Shown: one piece after another, positions 57,020-64,000 of the stretch
Position numbering within the stretch: position 1 is the stretch's first letter
Layout: the number at the start of each line of letters is the position of its first letter
Program-made: the position numbers and the translations under genes
The notes under the pieces: model-generated
Told to the model about the DNA's origin: nothing
Databases searched by the model: none
What the model saw: only the letters and a program-made list of their open reading frames with translations
NCBI RefSeq assembly: GCF_004770145.1
Contig: NZ_RQFW01000001.1
Location: forward strand, 1-64,000
Source: Leptospira bourretii
GTDB lineage: Bacteria; Spirochaetota; Leptospiria; Leptospirales; Leptospiraceae
Direction: 5' to 3'
Length of the DNA stretch: 64,000 nt

Positions 57020-58798
57020 ATGGCAAAAGAAGAACCAGAAAAAACTTTAGACAAACCCGACCAGTCTAACTCCCTTCAGTTGGATTTTGAAGTTTCCATT
57101 TTTGACCTCTTCAAACACTATTTTCAAGTTCGGCTCCGAGTCAAAACGGACCAATCGGAATTAATCTTTTGTTTGCCTAGTTGGACCCCCGGTTCTTATA
57201 TGATTCGGGACTACGGGACTCACCTCCATAAATTTGAAGTTAGGAATTCAAGAACAAATGAACCTGTTCTTTGGGAGATGGTAGACCTCCATAGATGGAA
57301 ATTAAAAAACCTCCCGCAAGAATTCGAAATCACATACATCATCTATGCTTTTGAAGATTTTACTGTAAGGACAAATTATTTAGAAACCGAATTTGGATTC
57401 ATCAACCCACCAGCTTTGTTTTTATATCCAGAAGGAAATTTAGAAAAACCTAGTTCCGTAATCTTCCAAGTTTCAGAATTTTTCCCTTATGTGTATTCTA
57501 GTTTAACTCGTGATCCTGAAGATCCTTTTCGATTCCGGGCAGAAAATTTTGATGAATTGTTTGATTCACCATTCCACCTGAGTAAAAAAAATTCAGTATT
57601 CTTTACAGCAGGCACCACCAAACACGAATTATTGGTAGAGGGGGACGTCAGTTTCGATTTCAAAGCCAAATTAGCCGATGACTTAAAACGAATTACAGAA
57701 ACACAAATTGAATGGATGATGGAAAGCCCAAATCCATATTATCTTTTTGTATTAAACTTAAGTTTGCCTGCTTATGGAGGTCTGGAACATAGAGCATCCA
57801 GCATCAATTATTTTAATCCCGAACTGATCACCGATGAAGAAGAGTATAAAAGACTACTAGAACTTTTGTCCCACGAATACTTTCATCTTTGGAATATCAA
57901 ACGAATTCGGCCCATTGCCCTTGGCCCCTTTGATTATCAAAAACCCAACCTCACTCGTGAGTTGTGGATTGCCGAAGGGTTTACAAGTTTTTATGACGTT
58001 TATTTTCTTTTCCATTCAGGATTTCTTTCTAAGGAAGAATATATTTCTAAACTCCAATCGGATATTTTTGCTTTGGAAGACAACGACGCAGATTCTTGGA
58101 TGAGTTTAGAAGAATCATCTTTCACAGCATGGACAAAGTATTACAAACGAAATGGGAATAGCCATAACATCACAGTCTCTTATTACACAAAGGGTGGTGT
58201 CCTTGCCTTATGTATGAATCTTTTTTTATTGCAAGAATCCAAAGAAAAGAAAACCATCCGTCATGTTTTCCATAAACTCAATGAAGTATTTGTCAAAACG
58301 AAACAGAGAGGCTTCACCAAACAAGAGTTTTTTGACACAGTAAAAGATGTAACAGGAGTGGATTTAAAAACAGAATTTAACGAATATTTGGAATATCCAA
58401 AACCAATTCCAGTCGATCTGTATTTGGACATCATTGGAATACGAAGAATTCAGACTGATCTTGTTGGAGACACAGGATTCAAAACCAAAGAAAAAAATGG
58501 GAATTTATACATTCAGAAACTCCTCCACAAATCAGATATGGACTCGCTGAATCTAATGTTAGATGATGAAATCCTTGCCATCAATGGGAAAAGGGCAACA
58601 CAAACCACCCTGCAAAACTTGGAAAAAAATCTACGGCCTGGAGAAAAATTTCATGTCATCCTTTCCCGCGCAGGGAAAATCAAAGAATCTATGATCACAG
58701 CTTCCGGATATTATAAAACCAGAAAATTTGTGTTCGCAGAAGACTGCACGGATGACAGAAAAGAACTAAGAGAATTTTTCTTAAGGAATATTGTTTAA
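57020..58798 (+). CDS. M61-family metallopeptidase with PDZ domain
   Basis: 592 residues. The N-terminal half is a beta domain opening with SLQLDFEVSIFDLFKHYFQV. The zinc motif is LSHEYFHLWNIKRIRP with His285 and His289; the third ligand Glu is in LWIAEGFTSFYD. A C-terminal PDZ domain (about 470-570) includes LMLDDEILAINGKRA. It is probably cytoplasmic, as no signal peptide is seen. M61 enzymes are glycyl aminopeptidases; PDZ may recognise tails. The stop is immediately followed by the corA start. Confidence 0.92.
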   Translation: MAKEEPEKTLDKPDQSNSLQLDFEVSIFDLFKHYFQVRLRVKTDQSELIFCLPSWTPGSYMIRDYGTHLHKFEVRNSRTNEPVLWEMVDLHRWKLKNLPQEFEITYIIYAFEDFTVRTNYLETEFGFINPPALFLYPEGNLEKPSSVIFQVSEFFPYVYSSLTRDPEDPFRFRAENFDELFDSPFHLSKKNSVFFTAGTTKHELLVEGDVSFDFKAKLADDLKRITETQIEWMMESPNPYYLFVLNLSLPAYGGLEHRASSINYFNPELITDEEEYKRLLELLSHEYFHLWNIKRIRPIALGPFDYQKPNLTRELWIAEGFTSFYDVYFLFHSGFLSKEEYISKLQSDIFALEDNDADSWMSLEESSFTAWTKYYKRNGNSHNITVSYYTKGGVLALCMNLFLLQESKEKKTIRHVFHKLNEVFVKTKQRGFTKQEFFDTVKDVTGVDLKTEFNEYLEYPKPIPVDLYLDIIGIRRIQTDLVGDTGFKTKEKNGNLYIQKLLHKSDMDSLNLMLDDEILAINGKRATQTTLQNLEKNLRPGEKFHVILSRAGKIKESMITASGYYKTRKFVFAEDCTDDRKELREFFLRNIV

Positions 58799-59758
58799 AT
58801 GCCCGCACTTTTTAATTATATTTTAACTCCTTCTAGTAAAGAAGAAGTACTTCTCGATAGGCCTCTTCCTCTCTCCCATAGACATCCCAAACATTGGATT
58901 CATATTACAGCAGAAAATGAAGAAAAACTTATGTTTCTCTTTCAGAAACATGATATCCATCAATTGACCATTGAAGATATTTTAAATCCATCCAGTCGGA
59001 TCAAACTGGAGATTTTTCCCAACTATATTTTTTTTGTATTTCGTGGATTCCATTTTGAGAGGAACCAACTCACCCAAAAGAATTTTAACTTTATTTTAAC
59101 CCCAAACCAAATCATTTCTTTGACCCTTGATTATCGAGATAGTATTGGCGATATCATTGACCAATGGAAAGTGAATAACAAAATTTTGGCTCGTGGCTAT
59201 GAATTTGTCGTACACAAAATTTTAGATATTGAAACTGATCATACGTTAGCCATCACTCAAAAAATCGAAGAACGAATCGAACATTTTGAAGATCAAATTT
59301 TTGGTAATTCAAAATCATTAGATATCAGTAATGTTTATAGTTTGAGGGCAAGTCTTCTTTCGATCAAAAAAGGGATGTTACAAAACGAAGAAGTATTAGA
59401 AGACTTAGAAAAAATCAAAAATAGTTTTTTTAGCGATGAAGCCGATGCTTTTTTTCGGGATGTGCGAGACCACTCATTACGCATTTTAGAACTTGTAGAT
59501 AGTAACATTGAATCTATTTCCTCAGCACTTGAAGCCCATATTGCTATTTCTACTCGCAAAACCAATGAGATCATGAAGATACTCACCATCATGACTGCCA
59601 TCATGTTACCGATGTCACTCGTTGCAGGAATTTACGGAATGAATTTCCGCCATATTCCTACTCTCGAATGGGAATATGGGTTTCTTACCGCACTGGGATC
59701 AATGGGGTTTTTAGGAATTCTAATGTTACTTTATTTTCGAATCAAACGTTGGTATTAA
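58799..59758 (+). CDS. corA: CorA-family divalent cation transporter
   Basis: 319 residues with a large cytoplasmic N-terminus and two C-terminal helices. The selectivity motif is YGMNF, right after the first helix (TAIMLPMSLVAGIYGMNF). It transports magnesium or other divalent ions as a pentamer. It starts with no gap after the M61 peptidase stop, so translational coupling is likely. It is convergent with the following gene, with stops 3 bp apart. Confidence 0.93.
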   Translation: MPALFNYILTPSSKEEVLLDRPLPLSHRHPKHWIHITAENEEKLMFLFQKHDIHQLTIEDILNPSSRIKLEIFPNYIFFVFRGFHFERNQLTQKNFNFILTPNQIISLTLDYRDSIGDIIDQWKVNNKILARGYEFVVHKILDIETDHTLAITQKIEERIEHFEDQIFGNSKSLDISNVYSLRASLLSIKKGMLQNEEVLEDLEKIKNSFFSDEADAFFRDVRDHSLRILELVDSNIESISSALEAHIAISTRKTNEIMKILTIMTAIMLPMSLVAGIYGMNFRHIPTLEWEYGFLTALGSMGFLGILMLLYFRIKRWY

Positions 59759-59761
59759 CTT

Positions 59762-61585
59762 TCAAATGAGTCCACGAATTTGGACAAGGATTTCTGGATC
59801 TTCCACTGGTGGTTCCAACTCACCTCTTGTCCACTGATTGAATAGTTCCTTCAAACGTTTGTTAAGCGAATCAAATTCTGGTGAGTTTGGAAAAAGAATG
59901 ATGGAGTTTGATTTCACCGATTTCCCAGTAGTAGATATAAAAGCAAAATCTGGGATCATTTTTTCCAAGGTTTCTGCTGAAAATGCAGGATAATTGGACC
60001 CTAACCAGTCCACTGAAGGTAAACAATTTTTTTCGAAATAAGCATCGCTTAATGCAGAAACCAACGCTCGTTTGAGTTGTTGTTTTCGTTCCTTTTCAAT
60101 TCGTTCTTCTCGTTCTCGAAGTTTCTTTTTAAAGAAATTTTCTCTACGTTTTTGATATAAAAACTGACGATCCATTTGAGAGTAAGTAAGGATTGATTTT
60201 GCTTTCGCATAACCAGAATTAACGATTGGTGACACACCCAAAAAGTAAAAAAGTTTATAGAACCAAGGAATGTATTTAAAATACACGGATTGTAAATTTT
60301 TCCCGTATGTTTTTACAAAATCATCATCCTTAAATAACGGTTTTAACTCTTTTTCGTTTAATTCGATGATGGCTTTGAGATATAAAATATGTTCGGTCGT
60401 AAAACGATAGTTTTGGAAAATCAGCTGATTGATGTCTTTGATATTGTTTTGGTTATTATTCACAAAAACAGCGATTTTTGCGTCTTGGTCATGCCATTCC
60501 GCTGAGAGAACTTTGGGATTTTTTCTAAGTAAATCTATGATAATGGTATCATGTTCGTTATCTTTTTCTAAATTGATGCGGAGTAACCTTGAATCAAAAT
60601 CGAATTGGCTATCCAACATCTTCATATACACTTTCAGGAGTCGGTCGACTTCCCGCTTTTTTTCTATTTCAGCGTACTTCGCTGCCATCTCGGCAACTTT
60701 TCGTAAGTTGTGAACCAATGGATAAAATCCATTTTCTTTTAGGATTTCCTTAAACCCATACAACATTTCAATTTTGGATCGGATTAAATCAATTTCGTTG
60801 GGTTCTACATTCCCACCACTCACTGGTGTTGCAATCAGGATTCGATCAAAGGCCAATCTGATTTCTGTATCAAAAGCTTTTGCCAAAGGTTCCACTTTGG
60901 TCATTAAATACTCATTTGCAATATGTAGAAAATTGGCAGCTTCTATCTCAGGGACTGAATAAAAACCCACATGAGGAAGAACAATGGTTTTGGGATCTGC
61001 TTCTAATTCGTCAATGATGAGGCCACGAGAGCGTTTCAACATTTCAGCTGACGGTTGTAAGGGGAACTGTTTTGGTTCCAAGATTCGATCCAATTCATCA
61101 CCAGACCCATCTTCCTCTTTATAGTCGATGTCTGCCAATTTGTTTAGAACATTACGCCATGTATCTTCTGTTAGAATTCGTTTGGCTTGGATGTATTGGT
61201 ATAAATGTTCAGTAGACCTTGCTATGAGTAATTTGTATGGCTCTTCCAGAGGCATTCCACCAGGAAGTCCTACAAGAAAATTTACAAATCGTAATTCACC
61301 CACATCAGAATCATATTTGATTTCAAAAAGTTGAGTGGTAAGGCCATAGTCAATGAGTTGCCACATAGCATCAAGTGCCGTCTCACGATCCATTTTTAGT
61401 TTTTCAAAATTGGAGTCGGTTGGTCGGAATAAATGTCCGGCTTCAATATTTTCTCTGGAACTTTGGATTTCTACCGTCTTCATAATCGACAGAGCTTCTT
61501 TTTGTAAGATGATCCCGGAAGACCTTCCTAAGGTTTCCTTAGTCGTCAGCTGTAAAAAATGATCATGCGGAATTGATATTCTCAT
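59762..61585 (-). CDS. Large unrecognised cytoplasmic protein
   Basis: 607 residues from ATG 61585, which sits just after the SDR stop; the longer frame to 61786 lies in the SDR gene. No signal peptide; the sequence is soluble and mixed alpha/beta, with a basic coiled-coil KKKLREREERIEKERKQQLKRA around residue 475. A short hydrophobic/aromatic stretch WFYKLFYFLGVSP may associate with a membrane. I recognise no domain. It is the last gene of the efp-mtnB-SDR set, so it may be coexpressed with them. Confidence 0.75.
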   Translation of the reverse strand: MRISIPHDHFLQLTTKETLGRSSGIILQKEALSIMKTVEIQSSRENIEAGHLFRPTDSNFEKLKMDRETALDAMWQLIDYGLTTQLFEIKYDSDVGELRFVNFLVGLPGGMPLEEPYKLLIARSTEHLYQYIQAKRILTEDTWRNVLNKLADIDYKEEDGSGDELDRILEPKQFPLQPSAEMLKRSRGLIIDELEADPKTIVLPHVGFYSVPEIEAANFLHIANEYLMTKVEPLAKAFDTEIRLAFDRILIATPVSGGNVEPNEIDLIRSKIEMLYGFKEILKENGFYPLVHNLRKVAEMAAKYAEIEKKREVDRLLKVYMKMLDSQFDFDSRLLRINLEKDNEHDTIIIDLLRKNPKVLSAEWHDQDAKIAVFVNNNQNNIKDINQLIFQNYRFTTEHILYLKAIIELNEKELKPLFKDDDFVKTYGKNLQSVYFKYIPWFYKLFYFLGVSPIVNSGYAKAKSILTYSQMDRQFLYQKRRENFFKKKLREREERIEKERKQQLKRALVSALSDAYFEKNCLPSVDWLGSNYPAFSAETLEKMIPDFAFISTTGKSVKSNSIILFPNSPEFDSLNKRLKELFNQWTRGELEPPVEDPEILVQIRGLI

Positions 61586-61592
61586 ATTTTTG

Positions 61593-62330
61593 TTAAATGG
61601 CGGTGAGTCCGCCATCGACAGTCCAATTGGATCCAGAGATATAACCGGATTCTTTTTGAAGAAGGAAATTGACCACACGGGCAATTTCCGAAGGTTCCGC
61701 AATTCTCCTAACAGGTGTTTTATCGATAATTTTAGCCCAATGATCGCTGACTTGGTCTTCTTGGATCCCCATATTTGTATCGACATATCCTGGACTTAGG
61801 GCATTGGCAGTGATTCCAAACTTTCCCCACTCATCAGCAACCGAACGGATAAATCCAACTAACCCATGTTTGGAGGAAGAATAAGCAACCGAATTGGCCG
61901 AACCGACTATGGATAAGGAAGAAGCGATCGCAACAATCCTTCCAAAATTTTGTTTTTGAAAGATTGGCAAAAGAAACTTGGATAATAGAAATAAACTATT
62001 TAAATTGATTCGGAAAATAGACTCCCATTCTTCGATAGAGACATCAGTGATGGGGTGATAGGGTCCACCAAATCCTGCATTGTGTACGAGCCCATAAAGA
62101 TCACCAGCACCAGAACTCTCTTCTATGATTTTTTTGAGACTTCTTTCCACCACAAAAGGAGTTTCTGCTAAATCCACTTCACGGTAAGTCTCTTGGAGGA
62201 TGGGAGATTTTGGCCTGACCTTGTCGAGATTCCAGACAGAAAACCCCGCAAGGACAAGGGTACGAACGATTTCTCTTCCAATCCCTCCACTGCCACCGGT
62301 CACGAGTACAATCGATTCCTTAAATTCCAT
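61593..62330 (-). CDS. Short-chain dehydrogenase/reductase
   Basis: 245 residues. The cofactor loop is LVTGGSGGIGREIV, the NNAG-like strand HNAGFGGP, catalytic Ser near VAIASSLSIVG, and the Tyr-Lys pair in AYSSSKHGLVG; the C-terminus ends SGSNWTVDGGL as in FabG-type enzymes. It probably reduces a ketone or oxidises an alcohol with NAD(P). It follows another SDR by 5 bp. Confidence 0.93.
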   Translation of the reverse strand: MEFKESIVLVTGGSGGIGREIVRTLVLAGFSVWNLDKVRPKSPILQETYREVDLAETPFVVERSLKKIIEESSGAGDLYGLVHNAGFGGPYHPITDVSIEEWESIFRINLNSLFLLSKFLLPIFQKQNFGRIVAIASSLSIVGSANSVAYSSSKHGLVGFIRSVADEWGKFGITANALSPGYVDTNMGIQEDQVSDHWAKIIDKTPVRRIAEPSEIARVVNFLLQKESGYISGSNWTVDGGLTAI

Positions 62331-62335
62331 GGGAA

Positions 62336-63070
62336 CTATAAGATTCCTTTTCTTGGGGTAATGGATAAGTCATCTACAAAGACAGATTTAGGCAAGTGGG
62401 AAATACTCCACAAATACTCGGAAATGTCCGAAATCGAAACCATATCATTCTTGTCAAACTGGGGTCTCGTGTCCCAAATATCCGTGGCAACGGCACCAAG
62501 GCTTACATGGACCACCTTCGTTCCAAACGGTTTCCACTCTTCCCGAAGAGCACGAGCGATTCCAAGAACCGCATGTTTGGAAGCACAATAGGCCACGGAT
62601 TCGGGGAATCCTTGTTTTCCTGCAGTGGATCCTAAAAATACAAAGGTAGAATTTTGAAACAAAGGCAAATGGGAAGCAAAGGCCTTTGCAAGTAAAATCA
62701 GAGAATGAACATTCAATTGAAAATGCGAGGCAAGGACCTTTTCTTCTAAACCAGCAATTGGGCCAAAAACCCCATCACCCAAGGCAAAATAAACAACGAG
62801 ATTTGTATTCTGCAAAGAGGTTGCGTCTATCTTTGTTTGTGATCCATATTTAGAAGTTAAGGATACTTGAAATCTTTCTAAGTCATTTGGATTTTTGGCA
62901 TCCAAAACAAAAGTCCCATGATCCTTGTCAGGAAATTCTGAAAGATCCAAACTTCCCTTTCTAGAAAAACCAAAAAGAGCAACCGATGGATCTTCTAAAA
63001 AACGTTTGTGAAGCCCTTGCCCAATTCCGGAACCAATTCCAAAAATATAAACATGGGCATCCTGCTTCAT
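62336..63070 (-). CDS. Short-chain dehydrogenase/reductase, second copy in the operon
   Basis: 244 residues from ATG 63070; the longer frame lies in mtnB. The cofactor loop is IFGIGSGIGQGL, less canonical than the usual TGxxxGxG; the catalytic region has FLGSTAGKQGFP and YCASKHAVLGI with Tyr and Lys. It overlaps the mtnB stop by ATGA, so it is translationally coupled. The pair of SDRs and MtnB may act in one route, but the substrate is unknown. Confidence 0.9.
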   Translation of the reverse strand: MKQDAHVYIFGIGSGIGQGLHKRFLEDPSVALFGFSRKGSLDLSEFPDKDHGTFVLDAKNPNDLERFQVSLTSKYGSQTKIDATSLQNTNLVVYFALGDGVFGPIAGLEEKVLASHFQLNVHSLILLAKAFASHLPLFQNSTFVFLGSTAGKQGFPESVAYCASKHAVLGIARALREEWKPFGTKVVHVSLGAVATDIWDTRPQFDKNDMVSISDISEYLWSISHLPKSVFVDDLSITPRKGIL

Positions 63071-63687
63071 ATCCGTCTTGCCATCACTTGCAAAAGAAAA
63101 TGTACCGCTTCTAAATGTTTGTTTGCTTCTGCCACAGACTTTCCCCAAACCGTGGGACCGTGTCCTTCAATGAGGAGAAAGGGAACTTGCGGTTTTCCTT
63201 TGGTTTCAAAGTAACGTTTGATTTCCGAAGCAATGGTCGGAACGTGAGTGTGGTTATAAAAAACAGGAAACTTGAGGTTTGGTTTTTCGTCCCAAATCCC
63301 AAAGGCTTTGATGATTTCAATCGGAGGGAGTGGGACGTCTCGAAAACCTTCTTCTTTCCCAATTCCAAATTCTAACAAATTAGAATCCAAAGTATGGACA
63401 TGGAGGGCAGCCCCCGCATCGTCCATTTTAGAATATGCCACCTGATGGATGCTAGTTTCTGCTGAGGGTTTTAGTCCTTCATTTGCAGAAACCAAAGATC
63501 CATCTTTGACGGCTACACAAACAAAATCTTTGTCTGTGAGTTCTCCCTTATGTTTTCCAGAAGCCGTGATCCAAAAATTATCTCCATCGCGAGCGGAGAG
63601 ATTCCCAGCAGTGGCATACATCCACTGCCTTTCATAATAGGTATGGGAAAGTTTGGTCAGTTCCGTTAAGGAAGGGTGAGAATCCAA
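63067..63687 (-). CDS. mtnB: Methylthioribulose-1-phosphate dehydratase
   Basis: 206 residues of the class II aldolase fold: AGNLSARDGDNFWITASGK, HVHTLDSNLLEFG with two zinc His, and LIEGHGPTVWGKSVAEANKHLEAVHFLL with the third His. This set matches MtnB, which dehydrates 5-methylthioribulose-1-phosphate in methionine salvage. No other salvage genes are in the window. The neighbouring methionine cycle is about 15 kb away, so no direct linkage. Confidence 0.9.
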   Translation of the reverse strand: MDSHPSLTELTKLSHTYYERQWMYATAGNLSARDGDNFWITASGKHKGELTDKDFVCVAVKDGSLVSANEGLKPSAETSIHQVAYSKMDDAGAALHVHTLDSNLLEFGIGKEEGFRDVPLPPIEIIKAFGIWDEKPNLKFPVFYNHTHVPTIASEIKRYFETKGKPQVPFLLIEGHGPTVWGKSVAEANKHLEAVHFLLQVMARRI

Positions 63688-63689
63688 AT

Positions 63690-64000
63690 CTATTTGTTCA
63701 CGCGCTCCACGTAAGTCAAATCTCGGAGGTCAATTTTAACAGTGTCCCCTTGTTTGATAAAGATAGGAACTTGGACTTCTCCACCAGTTTCCACTGTCAC
63801 TCGTTTGAGTGCCAGACCAGTGGTATCTCCTTTGAGACCATCCTCTGCATAAGTTACTTCCAATATAGCAAAGTTAGGAGGTGTGACCCCAATTGGTTTG
63901 TCATTATAAAATGATACTTCTACTGGAGTTTCTTCTTTCATAAAAGGAAGGATGTCTTCCACATAATCTTTAGAAACTGGGATTTGTTCGTAATCGTTGA
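63690..64000 (-). CDS. efp: Elongation factor P (3' part)
   Basis: The frame is open to the right edge and covers 102 codons of the C-terminal part: DYVEDILPFMKEETPVEVSF then KPIGVTPP, LEVTYAEDGLKGDT and an OB-fold strand set ending VKIDLRDLTYVERV. These are the second and third domains of EF-P; the modified lysine lies beyond the window. EF-P relieves polyproline stalling. It overlies the mtnB start by only 2 bp of spacing, so it heads that operon. Confidence 0.93.
   Translation of the reverse strand, partial: NDYEQIPVSKDYVEDILPFMKEETPVEVSFYNDKPIGVTPPNFAILEVTYAEDGLKGDTTGLALKRVTVETGGEVQVPIFIKQGDTVKIDLRDLTYVERVNK

Noticed and set aside
1..64000. CRISPR array, transposase, phage or tRNA genes
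   Set aside because: No regular spaced repeats, no insertion-sequence or phage proteins among the frames, and no cloverleaf seen in the intergenic gaps that I read.

Overview
The window is an ordinary, gene-dense stretch of spirochaete chromosome, almost certainly a saprophytic-type Leptospira. The evidence is by family and style, not by search: a LruC-domain lipoprotein, many short Leptospira-type lipoproteins and outer-membrane proteins, abundant PP2C phosphatase, adenylate cyclase and chemoreceptor signalling genes, a B12-dependent methionine cycle, and AT-rich DNA with coding on both strands. I see no insertion sequence, prophage, CRISPR array, rRNA or tRNA. Both window ends cut genes: an unrecognised C-terminus at the left and elongation factor P at the right.

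Layout. 1-1.75 kb is a sparse, decayed patch (a lipoprotein, a small membrane protein, a 46-codon membrane-protein remnant, a GC-rich hairpin). 1.7-3.9 kb is an ECF sigma / FecR / HAMP-protein operon. 4-10.5 kb holds a soluble transhydrogenase, a large adenylate cyclase, a 1-Cys peroxiredoxin, an OsmC protein and a DUF547 protein. 10.5-17 kb holds an esterase, DNA polymerase IV, a response regulator-phosphatase overlapping a PAS histidine kinase, an ExbB/ExbD pair and menaquinone methyltransferase. 17-23 kb holds the LruC lipoprotein, a short AMP-forming ligase, a DUF4442 hotdog protein and an O-antigen-ligase-like membrane protein. 23-32 kb holds rpmG (L33) with a DksA-like protein that has lost its zinc cysteines, a BASS transporter, a class V aminotransferase, alanine racemase, hydrolases, argB and a GAF-PP2C phosphatase. 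32-38 kb is a CusCBA-type copper/silver efflux operon with a small cysteine-rich leader gene. 38-41 kb holds phosphofructokinase and envelope proteins.

41-48.8 kb is the most coherent system: an ArsR-methyltransferase regulator resembling SahR, ahcY, a 2[4Fe-4S] ferredoxin, metH, a small unknown protein and a short MetF-like protein, all on the minus strand. A 32-bp near-perfect palindrome sits just upstream of the regulator, and a second long inverted repeat lies upstream of the metF-like gene. 48.8-57 kb has two chemoreceptors, a beta-barrel protein, an EamA transporter and small lipoproteins. Between the second chemoreceptor and an M61 peptidase lies about 140 nt that folds by eye into a three-way junction and may be an undescribed structured RNA. 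57-64 kb ends with M61 peptidase-corA and a tightly packed efp-mtnB-SDR-SDR-unknown operon.

The best candidates for something new are the putative SahR-type operator with its ferredoxin-containing methyl-cycle operon, and the structured RNA at about 56.75-56.89 kb.
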